Shown here: positions 18,402 to 28,326 of the stretch, one piece after another
How the letters are laid out: each line of letters opens with the position of its first letter
Numbering within the stretch: the first letter of the stretch is position 1
NCBI RefSeq assembly: GCF_006442965.1
Contig: NZ_VFWX01000003.1
Location: 62,001 to 126,000, forward strand
DNA length: 64,000 bases
Reading direction: 5' to 3'
Origin: Mesorhizobium sp. CU3
GTDB taxonomy: Bacteria > Pseudomonadota > Alphaproteobacteria > Rhizobiales > Rhizobiaceae
Made by a program: the position numbers and the translations under genes
The notes under the pieces: generated by a model
What the model was told of the DNA's origin: nothing
Databases searched by the model: none
The model's input: only the letters and a program-made list of their open reading frames with translations

Positions 18402-18419
18402 GCCGGTCGGGAGGAAAAA

Positions 18420-19796
18420 ATGCCAATCAACATCACCATGCCGGCGCTCTCGCCCACGATGGAAGAGGGCAATCTGTCAAAATGGCTGGTCAAGGAAGGC
18501 GATAAGGTCGCGCCGGGCGACGTGATCGCCGAGATCGAAACCGACAAGGCGACGATGGAAGTCGAAGCCGTTGACGAAGGCACGGTCGCCAAGCTGGTCG
18601 TTCCGGCCGGCACCGAAGGCGTGAAGGTCAACGCGCTGATCGCGATTCTGGCTGGCGAAGGCGAGGATGCCGGCGCGGCGGCCAAGGGCGGTGGCGATGC
18701 CGCGCCCAAGGCCGAGACGCCGAAAGCGGATGCTCCGAAAGCTGAAGCACCCAAGGAAGCGCCAAAAGCGGCAGCTGCCGCAGCCCCCGCACCGGCGAAG
18801 GCCGAGACGGCTCCCGTCGCCAACGGCCACGCCTCAGGCGAGCGTGTCTTCGCTTCGCCGCTGGCGCGCCGCATCGCCAAGGATGCCGGTGTCGATGTGT
18901 CCGCCGTGACCGGCACCGGCCCGCATGGCCGCGTGGTTCGCGCCGATGTCGAGGCGGCGATTTCTTCCGGCGGCGCGAAGGCGGCACCTGCCGCCAAGGC
19001 TCCGGCCGGCGCCCCCGCCACGGCTCCCGCCCCGGCAGCCAAGCCGATGTCGGACGACCAGGTGCTGAAACTGTTCGCCGAAGGCTCCTACGAGCTCGTG
19101 CCGCATGACAACATGCGCAAGACCATCGCGCGCCGCCTGGTCGAGGCGAAGAGCACCATCCCGCATTTCTACCTGACGCTGGATTGCGAATTGGACGCTC
19201 TGCTCGCGCTGCGCACGCAGCTCAATGCGGCGGCACCGGTGAAGAAGACCGACAAGGGCGAAGTTCCGGCCTACAAACTCTCGGTCAACGACATGGTCAT
19301 CAAGGCGATGGCGATGGCGCTGATGGCGGTGCCGGATGCCAATGCGTCGTGGACCGACAGCGCCATGGTCAAGCACCGGCATGCCGATGTCGGCGTCGCG
19401 GTCTCCATTCCCGGCGGGCTGATCACGCCGATCATCCGCCATGCGGATGAAAAGACGCTGTCCACCATCTCCAACGAGATGAAGGACCTGGCGAGCCGTG
19501 CCAGGAGCCGCAAGCTGAAGCCGGAGGAATACCAGGGCGGCACGACGGCGGTGTCCAATCTCGGCATGTTCGGCATCAAGGACTTTGCCGCCGTCATCAA
19601 CCCGCCGCATGCGACGATCCTGGCGGTCGGTGCCGGCGAGGAGCGGGCGGTGGTCAAGAAGGGCGAGATCAGAATAGCGACCGTGATGTCGGTGACGCTG
19701 TCGACCGATCACCGTGCCGTCGACGGCGCGCTGGGCGCCGAGCTGCTCGGCGCCTTCAAGCGCCTGATCGAAAACCCGATGGGCATGCTGGTCTAA
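18420..19796 (+). CDS. pdhC: Dihydrolipoyllysine acetyltransferase, pyruvate dehydrogenase E2
   Basis: 458 residues. Lipoyl domain 1-80 ([13 protein letters not shown]), an Ala/Lys/Pro linker, a peripheral subunit-binding domain near 140-175 (FASPLARRIAKDAGVDVSAV, then GTGPHGRVVRADV), a second linker, and the catalytic acyltransferase domain from about 225 to the end, with the active-site histidine in STDHRAVDGALGAELL. It forms the core of the complex and passes acetyl groups to CoA. Start ATG 18420 follows GGGAGG. Confidence 0.97.
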   Translation: MPINITMPALSPTMEEGNLSKWLVKEGDKVAPGDVIAEIETDKATMEVEAVDEGTVAKLVVPAGTEGVKVNALIAILAGEGEDAGAAAKGGGDAAPKAETPKADAPKAEAPKEAPKAAAAAAPAPAKAETAPVANGHASGERVFASPLARRIAKDAGVDVSAVTGTGPHGRVVRADVEAAISSGGAKAAPAAKAPAGAPATAPAPAAKPMSDDQVLKLFAEGSYELVPHDNMRKTIARRLVEAKSTIPHFYLTLDCELDALLALRTQLNAAAPVKKTDKGEVPAYKLSVNDMVIKAMAMALMAVPDANASWTDSAMVKHRHADVGVAVSIPGGLITPIIRHADEKTLSTISNEMKDLASRARSRKLKPEEYQGGTTAVSNLGMFGIKDFAAVINPPHATILAVGAGEERAVVKKGEIRIATVMSVTLSTDHRAVDGALGAELLGAFKRLIENPMGMLV

Positions 19797-19809
19797 CAAG
19801 GAAAAGGCG

Positions 19810-20235
19810 GTGCGGGCACTCTTCACCAGCCTTTTCGCCTTCATCCTTTCCGGGTTCCTCGGCGGGGTGGTCGCGCAGCAATTAGCGGTCGCGACCGGCG
19901 CAACGGAAGAATACATCGTGGTCTTCATGGCAACGGCGCTGGTTGCCATCCTGGTGACGGCCTTCTTCTTCGTGGCCCAGTTCCGTTCCGACCCGGTTCG
20001 CGCGGCCGACCGGACGATGTGGCGACTGCTCGCCATATTTGGGCTTGCGCTGGTCGTGCTTGCCGGCTGGACATTCGCGGAGCCGGCCGCGAACGGGTCG
20101 ACGGCGCGCGATCTTTCGATCATTGCCGGGCTGATCCTGCCCGGCGCGGCAACGATCCTGGTGCAATGGTTGTTCGTGCGCTGGCGGCTCAAACGTGCGG
20201 CGATCAAGTTCGGTAGAGACGGGGCAAACGCGTGA
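19810..20235 (+). CDS. Membrane protein of unknown function, four predicted helices
   Basis: 141 residues from a GTG start 13 nt after pdhC (AAGGAAAAGG upstream). Four hydrophobic stretches: about 5-25, 33-55, 72-90 and 105-125. No catalytic motif is visible and no family is recognised. It ends within the start of the next gene (GTGA overlap). Position inside the pdh/lpd run is seen in related genomes as far as known, but that does not define its role. Confidence 0.75.
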   Translation: MRALFTSLFAFILSGFLGGVVAQQLAVATGATEEYIVVFMATALVAILVTAFFFVAQFRSDPVRAADRTMWRLLAIFGLALVVLAGWTFAEPAANGSTARDLSIIAGLILPGAATILVQWLFVRWRLKRAAIKFGRDGANA

Positions 20236-20870
20236 AGACAATTCTCTGCTACGGCGACTCTTTGACCTGGGGCTATGACGCCGCCAGCCTTGGCCGCCAT
20301 GCGCTGGAAGACCGCTGGCCGAGTGCGCTGAAGGCCGAGCTCGGCAGCGACATCGAAGTCATCGCTGAAGGCCTCAACGGCCGCACCACGGCCTTCGACG
20401 ACCATCTGGCCGGGGCCGACCGCAACGGCGCCCGCTTGCTGCCGACGATTCTGACAAGCCATGCGCCGCTCGACTTGATCATCATCATGCTCGGCTCCAA
20501 CGACATGAAGCCGTGGATCCACGGCAATCCGGTCGCCGCCAAGCAGGGCATGCAGCGTCTCATCGATATCATACGCGGCCACGACTACCCGTTCGACTGG
20601 CCGGCGCCGCAGATCCTCCTCGTTTCGCCGCCCGCCGTATCGAGCACCGACAATGCCGAGTTCAACGAAATGTTCGCCGGCGGCGACGACGCCTCGAAGC
20701 GGCTGGCGGCGCAGTATTCGGCGCTGGCCGACGATGCCGGCTGCGGCTTCTTCGATGCGGGCAGCGTTGCAACCACCACGCCGCTCGACGGCGTCCATCT
20801 CGATGCCGAAAACACGCGCTATGTCGGGCGGGCCCTAGCGCCGCTCGTGCGCGTGATGCTGGAACTCTAG
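20232..20870 (+). CDS. SGNH/GDSL-family hydrolase (arylesterase-like)
   Basis: 212 residues with a GTG start overlapping the previous stop (GTGA). The four SGNH blocks are present: block I CYGDSLTWGYD (nucleophile Ser), block II around EGLNGRTT, block III IIMLGSNDMK (Gly and Asn of the oxyanion hole) and block V with Asp-x2-His in PLDGVHLDAEN. No signal peptide, so cytosolic. The substrate is an ester of unknown kind. It is wedged between pdhC and lpdA. Confidence 0.9.
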   Translation: MKTILCYGDSLTWGYDAASLGRHALEDRWPSALKAELGSDIEVIAEGLNGRTTAFDDHLAGADRNGARLLPTILTSHAPLDLIIIMLGSNDMKPWIHGNPVAAKQGMQRLIDIIRGHDYPFDWPAPQILLVSPPAVSSTDNAEFNEMFAGGDDASKRLAAQYSALADDAGCGFFDAGSVATTTPLDGVHLDAENTRYVGRALAPLVRVMLEL

Positions 20871-20891
20871 AAAGAAAACCGGAGAAAACCC

Positions 20892-22340
20892 GTGGCTGAA
20901 TCCTACGACGTCATCATCATCGGCTCAGGCCCCGGCGGCTACGTCACGGCGGTGCGTTCCGCCCAGCTCGGCTTCAAGACGGCGATCGTCGAGCGCGAGC
21001 ATCTCGGCGGCATCTGCCTCAACTGGGGTTGCATCCCGACCAAGGCGCTGCTGCGCTCGGCCGAGATCATGCATTATTCGGATCATCTGAAGGATTACGG
21101 CCTGAAGCTCGAAGGTGGCAAAATCAGCCCCGACACGGCGGCCGTCGTCGACCGCTCGCGAAAAGTGTCGCTGCGGCTCAACACCGGCGTCGGCTTCCTG
21201 ATGAAGAAGAACAAGGTCGACGTCATCTGGGGCGACGCGAAGCTGTCGAAACCCGGTGAGGTCGTCGTTTCGAAGACGGCGAAGAAGGCGATGGAGCCGC
21301 AGCCGCCGGTGCCGAAAGGCGTCAAGGGTGAGGGCACCTACACCGCCAAGCACATCATCCTCGCCACCGGCGCCCGGCCGCGCGCGCTGCCCGGCATCGA
21401 GCCGGACGGCAAGCTGATCTGGACCTATTTCGAGGCCATGGTGCCGAAGGAAATGCCGAAGTCGCTGCTGGTGATGGGCTCCGGCGCCATCGGCATCGAG
21501 TTCGCCTCCTTCTACCGCACCATGGGCGCCGACGTGACCGTGGTCGAGTTGATGCCGGCGGTGATGCCGGTCGAGGACGCCGAAGTCTCGAAATTCGCGC
21601 AAAAGCAGTTCGAGAAGCAGGGGATGAAGATCATCCTCGAAGCCAAGGTGACCAAGGTCGAGAAATCAGCCAACTCGGTCACCGCGCATGTCGAGATGAA
21701 GGACGGCAAGGTCGAGAAGATCACCACCGACCGCATGATCTCGGCGGTCGGCGTACAGGGCAACATCGAAGGCCTCGGGCTGGAAGCGCTCGGCGTCAAG
21801 ACCGACCGCGGCTGCGTCGTCGTCGACGGCTACGGCAAGACGAATGTGCCCGGCATCTACGCCATCGGCGACGTCGCCGGCCCGCCGATGCTCGCCCACA
21901 AGGCCGAGCATGAAGGCGTGATCTGCATCGAAAAGATCGCCAATGTCCCGGGCGTGCACGCCATCGACAAGTTGAAGATCCCCGGCTGCACCTATTGCAG
22001 CCCGCAGGTCGCTTCCGTCGGCCTGACCGAAGCCAGGGCCAAGGCCGAAGGCAAGGACATCCGCGTCGGCCGCTTCCCGTTCAGCGCCAACGGCAAGGCG
22101 ATCGCGCTCGGCGAGGACCAGGGTTTCATCAAGACCATCTTCGACAAGAAGACCGGCCAATTGCTCGGCGCGCATATGGTCGGCGCCGAGGTGACCGAGC
22201 TCATCCAGGGTTTCGTCGTGGCGATGAACCTGGAAACCACCGAGGAAGAGCTGATGCACACCATCTTCCCGCACCCGACACTGTCGGAGATGATGAAGGA
22301 AAGCGTGCTCGACGCCTATGGCCGCGCTTTGAACGCATGA
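20892..22340 (+). CDS. lpdA: Dihydrolipoyl dehydrogenase (E3)
   Basis: 482 residues from GTG 20892, preceded by CGGAGAA. Re-oxidises the dihydrolipoyl arm of E2 with FAD and NAD+. FAD loop IIIGSGPGGYVTAVRSAQLG; redox disulfide in GGICLNWGCIPTKALLR; NAD loop LLVMGSGAIGIEFASFYRTM; and the C-terminal dimer interface HPTLSEMMKESVLDAYGRA with the active-site His (IFPHPT) and Glu. Completes the pyruvate dehydrogenase set encoded just upstream. Confidence 0.97.
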   Translation: MAESYDVIIIGSGPGGYVTAVRSAQLGFKTAIVEREHLGGICLNWGCIPTKALLRSAEIMHYSDHLKDYGLKLEGGKISPDTAAVVDRSRKVSLRLNTGVGFLMKKNKVDVIWGDAKLSKPGEVVVSKTAKKAMEPQPPVPKGVKGEGTYTAKHIILATGARPRALPGIEPDGKLIWTYFEAMVPKEMPKSLLVMGSGAIGIEFASFYRTMGADVTVVELMPAVMPVEDAEVSKFAQKQFEKQGMKIILEAKVTKVEKSANSVTAHVEMKDGKVEKITTDRMISAVGVQGNIEGLGLEALGVKTDRGCVVVDGYGKTNVPGIYAIGDVAGPPMLAHKAEHEGVICIEKIANVPGVHAIDKLKIPGCTYCSPQVASVGLTEARAKAEGKDIRVGRFPFSANGKAIALGEDQGFIKTIFDKKTGQLLGAHMVGAEVTELIQGFVVAMNLETTEEELMHTIFPHPTLSEMMKESVLDAYGRALNA

Positions 22341-22496
22341 TAGGCCACCGACTGGTGATAGATCACCAATCGGTGATAGACGGCCAAACCGTGCTAACGT
22401 GGTCGCGCGAGTCTCACACGCGGCAGCCGGAGAAATCTGACAGCAAGGCAGTTCGTATCCGGATGCATTTTTACCTGATCGAGGAGGAACTGGCAT

Positions 22497-22754
22497 ATGC
22501 ATATGAACGGCGTCGGCTGGGTCGCAGCCATCATCGTCGGCGGCCTTGCGGGCTGGCTGGCCGAGATGGTGATGAAGAGCAACACCGGCATCTTCATGAA
22601 CATCATCATGGGCATCGTCGGCGCGATCGTGCTGAACGCGATCCTGCAGGCTCTCAACATCCAGTCTTTCGGCGTCGGCTGGGTGGCTTATCTGATCACC
22701 GGCTTCATCGGCGCCTGCCTGCTGATCTTCGTCGGACGGCTGGTACGCCGCTAG
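22497..22754 (+). CDS. GlsB/YeaQ/YmgE-family stress-response membrane protein
   Basis: 85 residues. GAGGAGGAAC lies 7-8 nt before ATG 22497. Three hydrophobic helices with the family pattern: GWVAAIIVGGLAGWLAEMVM, then NIIMGIVGAIVLNAILQAL and a glycine-rich last helix LITGFIGACLLIFVGRLV. Small inner-membrane proteins of this transglycosylase-associated family are induced by stress; molecular function is unclear. Ends at a strong terminator. Confidence 0.9.
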   Translation: MHMNGVGWVAAIIVGGLAGWLAEMVMKSNTGIFMNIIMGIVGAIVLNAILQALNIQSFGVGWVAYLITGFIGACLLIFVGRLVRR

Positions 22755-22776
22755 ACGATTACCGTTATGCAAAAAC

Positions 22777-22810
22777 GGCCGTGGCGGCATGCGCCGCCAC
22801 GGCCTTTTTC
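22777..22810 (+). terminator. Rho-independent terminator
   Basis: A perfect 12-bp stem, GGCCGTGGCGGC / GCCGCCACGGCC, with an ATGC loop, followed by TTTTTCTTT and preceded by AAAAA. Ends the transcript of the GlsB-like gene and separates it from lipA. Confidence 0.9.
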
Positions 22811-22879
22811 TTTGCCGCGAAAAGTCTTAGATGACGATAGACAGGCGGCTGCCGAAATCGCGGCCGCGAAGGGTTTGAG

Positions 22880-23845
22880 ATGGTCACAGTCGTAGACACG
22901 ATCGCCAACCGGCCGCGCCCGCGGCATCCCGAGAAGGCGCACCGGCCCGACCAGGAGGTGCTGCGCAAGCCGGACTGGATCCGCGTCAAGGCGCCCGTCT
23001 CCAAAGGCTATGCCGAAACGCGCGAGATCGTGAAATCGCACAAGCTGGTGACGGTATGCGAGGAGGCCGGCTGCCCGAACATCGGCGAATGCTGGGACAA
23101 GAAGCACGCCACCTTCATGATCATGGGCGAGATCTGCACCCGCGCCTGCGCCTTCTGCAATGTCGCGACCGGCATCCCGACCGCGCTCGACCCGGATGAG
23201 CCGGCGCGCGTGGCGCACGCGGTGAAACAGATGGGGCTGAGCCACGTCGTCATCACTTCGGTCGACCGCGACGATCTCGCCGACGGCGGCGCGAAGCATT
23301 TCGCCGACGTCATCCGCGCCATCCGCGCCGCGACGCCATCGACCACCATCGAAATCCTGACGCCGGACTTCCTGCGCAAGGACGGCGCGCTGGAGATCGT
23401 CGTGGCGGCCAAGCCCGACGTCTTCAACCACAATCTGGAAACCGTGCCGTCGAACTACCTGACGGTGCGCCCCGGCGCCCGTTACTTCCATTCGATCCGG
23501 CTCTTACAGCGCGTGAAAGAACTCGATCCGTCGATCTTCACCAAGTCCGGCATCATGGTCGGGCTCGGCGAGGAGCGCAACGAAGTGCTGCAGCTGATGG
23601 ACGACCTGCGTTCGGCCAATGTCGACTTCATGACCATCGGCCAGTATCTGCAGCCCTCGAAGAAGCACCATCCGGTGATCCGCTTCATCCCGCCGGACGA
23701 GTTCAAGTCCTACGAGACGGTCGGCAAGACCAAGGGTTTTCTGCTGATGGCGTCGAGCCCGCTGACGCGCTCCTCGCATCATGCCGGCGAGGATTTCGCC
23801 AGGCTGCGCGCGGTGCGCGAAGCGCAGCTCAAAAAGGCCAGCTGA
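22880..23845 (+). CDS. lipA: Lipoyl synthase
   Basis: 321 residues. A radical-SAM enzyme that inserts two sulfurs into protein-bound octanoate, making the lipoyl groups needed by PdhB and PdhC upstream. The auxiliary cluster cysteines are in [13 protein letters not shown], the SAM cluster in [13 protein letters not shown], and the C-terminal [15 protein letters not shown] holds the conserved RSSxHA. Followed 6 nt later by the COQ10-like gene. Confidence 0.97.
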   Translation: MVTVVDTIANRPRPRHPEKAHRPDQEVLRKPDWIRVKAPVSKGYAETREIVKSHKLVTVCEEAGCPNIGECWDKKHATFMIMGEICTRACAFCNVATGIPTALDPDEPARVAHAVKQMGLSHVVITSVDRDDLADGGAKHFADVIRAIRAATPSTTIEILTPDFLRKDGALEIVVAAKPDVFNHNLETVPSNYLTVRPGARYFHSIRLLQRVKELDPSIFTKSGIMVGLGEERNEVLQLMDDLRSANVDFMTIGQYLQPSKKHHPVIRFIPPDEFKSYETVGKTKGFLLMASSPLTRSSHHAGEDFARLRAVREAQLKKAS

Positions 23846-23851
23846 CGCTCT

Positions 23852-24307
23852 ATGCCGAAATTCGAGGCGACCCGCCAAGTCGCGCATTCACCGCAGGAAA
23901 TGTTCGCGCTGGTGGCCGACATCGAGGCCTATCCGCAATTCCTGCCCCTCTGCGAAGCGCTCACCGTGCGCTCGCGCAAGGAGCGCGACGGCCGCGCCAT
24001 CCTGGTCGCTGATATGAGCATCGGCTACAAGGCGATCCGCGAGACCTTTACCACGCAGGTGCTGTTGAAACCCGACGAGAAGGCCATCGACGTCAAATAC
24101 ATCGACGGCCCGTTCAAATATCTCAGCAACATCTGGCGCTTTGACCCCGCAAGCAGCGGTTGCGAAGTGCATTTCTTCATCGACTACGAGTTCAAGAGCC
24201 GCATCCTCGGCGCGCTGATGGGCACGATGTTCGACCGTGCCTTCCGCATGTTTTCCGAAGCCTTCGAGAAACGCGCCGACGTGATCTACGGACCGAAGCC
24301 GGCTTAG
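23852..24307 (+). CDS. COQ10/RatA-family START-domain protein
   Basis: 151 residues. The start-like fold covers the whole protein: FEATRQVAHSPQEMFALVAD, IEAYPQFLPLCEALTVRS, FKYLSNIWRFDPASSGCEVHFF-type strands and a last helix FDRAFRMFSEAFEKRA. In mitochondria and Alphaproteobacteria this family binds ubiquinone and supports respiration; in gammaproteobacteria the RatA toxin name is used for it. The first is more likely here. The stop overlaps that of the convergent CinA gene by 3 nt. Confidence 0.9.
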   Translation: MPKFEATRQVAHSPQEMFALVADIEAYPQFLPLCEALTVRSRKERDGRAILVADMSIGYKAIRETFTTQVLLKPDEKAIDVKYIDGPFKYLSNIWRFDPASSGCEVHFFIDYEFKSRILGALMGTMFDRAFRMFSEAFEKRADVIYGPKPA

Positions 24308-24792
24308 TCCTTGCCCAGCGCTCGCAAGCCTAGCTGCAGCGCGCGCCGCACCGTCTCGTGCCTGATGAACTCGCGGCCCTTGTGACCGAACAATTGCTGC
24401 TCGGCGACGACCGGCTGGCCGGCAAGCGAGATCCCGAACCAGACCAGGCCGACCGGCTTTTCCGGCGAGCCGCCGCTGGGGCCGGCAATGCCGGTGACGG
24501 CAAGCGCGATCTTGGCCTGCGAATGCGTCAGCGCGCCGGCAGCCATCTCCAGCACCGTCTCGCGCGAGACCGCGCCATGCGCTTCGATCGTGGCGGCGGA
24601 GACGCCCAGCATCTCCATCTTGGCTTCGTTGGAATAGGTGATGAAGCCGCGATCGACCACCGCCGAGGAACCGGCGATATCGGTCAGCGCGGCAATGATC
24701 AGGCCGCCGGTACAGCTTTCGGCTGTCGCCAGCATGATGCCATGCTCCTGGCAGGCCTCGAGCAGGGCGATGGCGAGTTCGGCGTTGCTCAT
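24304..24792 (-). CDS. CinA-family protein, nicotinamide-nucleotide amidohydrolase type
   Basis: 162 residues: the C-terminal CinA domain alone. [60 protein letters not shown] and [18 protein letters not shown] are signatures of PncC amidases, which deamidate NMN to nicotinate mononucleotide and recycle NAD by-products. The catalytic Ser-Thr-Lys set appears complete. ATG 24792 overlaps the stop of ispDF (ATGA), so translation is coupled. Confidence 0.9.
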   Translation of the reverse strand: MSNAELAIALLEACQEHGIMLATAESCTGGLIIAALTDIAGSSAVVDRGFITYSNEAKMEMLGVSAATIEAHGAVSRETVLEMAAGALTHSQAKIALAVTGIAGPSGGSPEKPVGLVWFGISLAGQPVVAEQQLFGHKGREFIRHETVRRALQLGLRALGKD

Positions 24793-26018
24793 GCCGGCAC
24801 GTCTCCCGGATAGACGACACTTGCGGTGGCGATCGCCGCGATGCCTTCGCCGCGCCCGACAAAGCCGAGCTTTTCATTGGTCGTCGCCTTGATCGAGATG
24901 CGCTCCGGCGCAATGCCGAGCATTGCCGAAAGCGCTTCCGTCATCGCGGCGCGATGCGGCCCGACGCGCGGCGCCTCGCAGATCAGCGTGATGTCGGCAT
25001 TAGCGATGCGCCCGCCGCGCTCACGCACCAGCTTGGCGGCGTGTTCGACGAAGATTTTCGAGGCGGCACCCTTCCATTGCGGGTCGGAGGGCGGGAAATG
25101 CGTGCCGATATCGCCGGCGCCGCAAGTGGCTAGCAGCGCATCGGTCAGCGCATGGAGCCCGACATCGGCATCCGAATGGCCGGAAAGCTTACGGTCGTAA
25201 GGTATGGCGACGCCGCACAGCGTGACATGGTCGCCGGGCTCGAACGCATGCACGTCATAGCCGTTGCCGGTGCGGATATCCGGGAAGCGCTGCTGGGTGC
25301 TGGAAAGCCGCTGGTCGGCCAATGCGATATCCCTTGCCCAGGTGAGTTTGACGTTGTCCGGCGATCCCGGAACGATCTTGACCGGGATCTGCGCCCATTC
25401 GGCGATGGCCGCGTCGTCGGTGAAATCCTCGCGGCCGAGATTATGCGCTTTCTCATGCGCCGCCAGCAGGGTCCGGTAAGGGAAGCCCTGTGGCGTCTGC
25501 GCGGCGTGGAGGCCGGCCCTCGGCACGGTCTCCTGGATCATCCCGGTCGCGGATTCGCGCTTCAGCGTGTCGGCGACCGGAAGGCAGGGCAGGGCACCCT
25601 GGCGGTCGTCGATCGCCTCGATGGTGCGGTCGATGATGGTAGCATCGACGAAGGGCCGCACCGCGTCGTGAACCAGCACTTTGCCCGGCGCATGCTCTTT
25701 GAGCGCCAGCAGGCCGAGCCTCACCGAGGCCTGCCGCGACGCGCCGCCGATCACTGTGATGAGGCGCCCGGCATGCATTCCCGCCGCGCGTTGCAAAAGC
25801 TCGGCGTCGTCGGCATGGATCGCGACGACGACGGGGCCGATCATCGGGTGCGAGAGAAAAACATCCAGTGTGTGCGCGATCACGGCGCGGCCGCCGATGC
25901 GCTGATACTGTTTCGGGCCGTCGGCCTGTCCGGCGCGCGCGCCACGGCCGGCGGCGACGATCACCACCCCGATGCCGCCGCTTGGGTCAGCCGCTCGCTT
26001 TTCACTTGCCTCGCTCAT
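24789..26018 (-). CDS. ispDF: Bifunctional IspD/IspF isoprenoid enzyme
   Basis: 409 residues from ATG 26018. N-terminal IspD (about 15-235): [34 protein letters not shown] and the [10 protein letters not shown] segment transfer CMP to methylerythritol 4-phosphate. C-terminal IspF (about 250-409): [34 protein letters not shown] and [14 protein letters not shown] give the 2,4-cyclodiphosphate. The middle enzyme IspE is encoded elsewhere. Fused ispDF is common in Alphaproteobacteria. The frame extends to 26111, with no better start; divergent from dusB. Confidence 0.97.
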   Translation of the reverse strand: MSEASEKRAADPSGGIGVVIVAAGRGARAGQADGPKQYQRIGGRAVIAHTLDVFLSHPMIGPVVVAIHADDAELLQRAAGMHAGRLITVIGGASRQASVRLGLLALKEHAPGKVLVHDAVRPFVDATIIDRTIEAIDDRQGALPCLPVADTLKRESATGMIQETVPRAGLHAAQTPQGFPYRTLLAAHEKAHNLGREDFTDDAAIAEWAQIPVKIVPGSPDNVKLTWARDIALADQRLSSTQQRFPDIRTGNGYDVHAFEPGDHVTLCGVAIPYDRKLSGHSDADVGLHALTDALLATCGAGDIGTHFPPSDPQWKGAASKIFVEHAAKLVRERGGRIANADITLICEAPRVGPHRAAMTEALSAMLGIAPERISIKATTNEKLGFVGRGEGIAAIATASVVYPGDVPA

Positions 26019-26158
26019 TCGGATCGGTCCTAGTCGCGGTCTCGGCCGAAGGCCAGCATTTTCCAAAATGCGCCTTAATGTGACGTCATTGCGCGTTGCA
26101 CAATGCCACACTTCTGGCTAGAGAATGTGCAAAGATCGAACATGCTTGGTTTTTGTGC

Positions 26159-27187
26159 ATGGCTGAAATGAATATATTGGCTTCGCCGCTCGACATCGGC
26201 GGCGTGCAGATTCGCAACCGCGTTTTCCTCGCGCCGATGTCCGGCATCACCGACGAGCCGTTCCGGCGCCGCGCCCACGCGCATGGCGCCGGCCTGGTCG
26301 TGTCCGAAATGGTGGCGAGCGGCGAACTGGCCAAGGGCAGGGCCGGCTGCGATCTGCGCATCCGCCATTCCGGGCTGCCCGTCCATATGGTCCAACTCGC
26401 CGGCCGCGAGGCAGTGCATATGGCCGAAGGCGCGCGGATCGCGGCGGGCGAGGGCGCAGACATCATCGACATCAACATGGGCTGCCCGGCCAAAAAGGTA
26501 ACCGGCGGCTATGCCGGTTCGGCGCTGATGCGCGACCTCGACCATGCGCTGTCGCTGATCGAAGCGGTGGTGGGCGCCGTTTCGGTGCCGGTGACCGTCA
26601 AGATGCGGCTCGGCTGGGACGAGAGCGCGCTCAACGCGCCAATGCTGGCGCGCCGTGCCGAGCAGGCCGGCGTCAAGATGGTGACGATCCACGGCCGCAC
26701 GCGCTGCCAGTTCTATCAGGGCAAGGCCGACTGGCGGGCGATCGCCCGCGTCAAGCAAGCGGTCTCGATCCCGGTTGTGGCCAATGGCGATGTCGGTTCG
26801 CCCGGCGAAGCAGCGACGATCCTCGAACAGTCCGGCGCCGACGCGGTGATGATCGGCCGCGCCCATTACGGAGCACCCTGGATTGCGGGCGGCATTGCCG
26901 CAGAGGCTGCTGGTTCAAGCGCACAAGGCATTCCGCGAACGCCGCAAGAGTTAACCGATTACGTCGTTGCCCACTACGAGGACATGCTCTCGCTCTACGG
27001 CGTCGAGAGCGGCCTGCGCCAAGCGCGCAAGCATCTCGGCTGGTATCTCGACCGTCATGCTGCACTTGCGACGGCCGATCAGCGCAAGCGCATCCTCACC
27101 TCGTTCGATCCGGCCGAGGTCGTCGCCGAATTGCGGCAAACATTCTGCGAGGGCGCTGCAATGCCCGGAATGCGGAGCGCGGCATGA
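26159..27187 (+). CDS. dusB: tRNA-dihydrouridine synthase (DusB/NifR3 type)
   Basis: About 342 residues; ATG 26159 or 26168 are both plausible, with no strong ribosome site. An FMN TIM barrel: [54 protein letters not shown] with the catalytic cysteine (GCPAKKV), [17 protein letters not shown] and the phosphate-binding [15 protein letters not shown]. It reduces uridines in tRNA. The old name nifR3 comes from its place before ntrBC in rhizobia, as here: it ends overlapping the ntrB start by 4 nt. Confidence 0.95.
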   Translation: MAEMNILASPLDIGGVQIRNRVFLAPMSGITDEPFRRRAHAHGAGLVVSEMVASGELAKGRAGCDLRIRHSGLPVHMVQLAGREAVHMAEGARIAAGEGADIIDINMGCPAKKVTGGYAGSALMRDLDHALSLIEAVVGAVSVPVTVKMRLGWDESALNAPMLARRAEQAGVKMVTIHGRTRCQFYQGKADWRAIARVKQAVSIPVVANGDVGSPGEAATILEQSGADAVMIGRAHYGAPWIAGGIAAEAAGSSAQGIPRTPQELTDYVVAHYEDMLSLYGVESGLRQARKHLGWYLDRHAALATADQRKRILTSFDPAEVVAELRQTFCEGAAMPGMRSAA

Positions 27188-28326
27188 AGGCCGATGTCCC
27201 ACATACGAACGGTATGGCGGACGCCGCCAGCATCGTGCTCAACACCATCCGCCGTCCGGTCATCATGGTCGATGCCGAGGGCTTCATCACCTTCGCCAAT
27301 GCTGATGCCGAGGATTTCTTCCGCTCCAGCGCCAACATGCTGGCCCGCAACACGCTTTCCAAGCTGGTGCCGTTCGGCAGCCCGCTGCTGACGCTTGTCG
27401 ACCAGGTGCGCGAGCGCCGCGCGCCGGTCAATGAGTACCGCGTCGACGTGTCCTCGCCGCGCCTCGGCATCGAGAAGATGGTCGACCTCTATGTCGCGCC
27501 GGTGCCGGAATTTCCGGGCTCGGTCGTGGTGATGTTCCAGGAACGGTCGATGGCCGACAAGATCGATCGCCAGATGACGCATCGGGGTGCTGCCCGCTCC
27601 GTCACCGGCCTGGCCGCCATGCTGGCGCATGAGATCAAGAACCCGCTCTCCGGGATCAGGGGCGCCGCCCAGCTGCTCGAACTCTCCGCCTCCGACGAGG
27701 ACCGCGCGCTGACCCGGCTGATCACCGACGAGACCGACCGCATCGTCTCGCTGGTCGACCGCATGGAGGTGTTTTCCGACGAGCGGCCAATCGAGCGTTT
27801 CCCGGTCAATATCCATGTCGTGCTCGACCATGTGAAGGCGATCGCCAAGAACGGTTTTGCCAAGCGAATCAAAATCTTGGAGGAATATGATCCATCACTT
27901 CCTCCGGTTTTCGCCAACCGCGACCAGCTGATCCAGGTGTTTCTCAACCTGGTCAAGAACGCCGCTGAGGCGATCGGCGCCGACCCGCAGGGCGAGATCG
28001 TGCTCTCGACCGCTTTCCGGCCCGGCATCCGCGTTTCGGTGCCGGGAACGCAGGACCGCGTCTCGCTCCCGCTGGAGTTCTGCGTGCATGACAACGGCCC
28101 CGGCGTGTCCGAGGACATCCTGCCGATCCTGTTCGATCCGTTCATCACCACCAAGCCGAACGGCTCGGGCCTCGGCCTTGCGCTGGTCGCCAAGATCGTC
28201 GGCGAGCATGGCGGCATCATCGAATGCGATTCGACGCCGCGAGGCACCAATTTCCGCGTGCTGATGCCAGCCTGGAAAGACACCGCGCCCAGCGCCGGCA
28301 ACGAAGCTGAAGGAGACCGCAAATGA
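27184..28326 (+). CDS. ntrB: Nitrogen-regulation sensor kinase/phosphatase NtrB
   Basis: 380 residues, soluble. A PAS domain (about 15-125) is followed by the dimerisation helix with the phospho-accepting His149 in [19 protein letters not shown], then the HATPase domain with N-box [14 protein letters not shown]1 HDNGPGVS and G2 [12 protein letters not shown]. Under PII control it phosphorylates NtrC when nitrogen is scarce and dephosphorylates it when nitrogen is plentiful. Start at 27184 and end at 28326 overlap dusB and ntrC by 4 nt each, so the three form one operon. Confidence 0.97.
   Translation: MKADVPHTNGMADAASIVLNTIRRPVIMVDAEGFITFANADAEDFFRSSANMLARNTLSKLVPFGSPLLTLVDQVRERRAPVNEYRVDVSSPRLGIEKMVDLYVAPVPEFPGSVVVMFQERSMADKIDRQMTHRGAARSVTGLAAMLAHEIKNPLSGIRGAAQLLELSASDEDRALTRLITDETDRIVSLVDRMEVFSDERPIERFPVNIHVVLDHVKAIAKNGFAKRIKILEEYDPSLPPVFANRDQLIQVFLNLVKNAAEAIGADPQGEIVLSTAFRPGIRVSVPGTQDRVSLPLEFCVHDNGPGVSEDILPILFDPFITTKPNGSGLGLALVAKIVGEHGGIIECDSTPRGTNFRVLMPAWKDTAPSAGNEAEGDRK

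Noticed and set aside
22354..22367. Palindrome GGTGATAGATCACC after lpdA
   Set aside because: Stem is short, no T-run and no clear partner site; a possible operator but without support.
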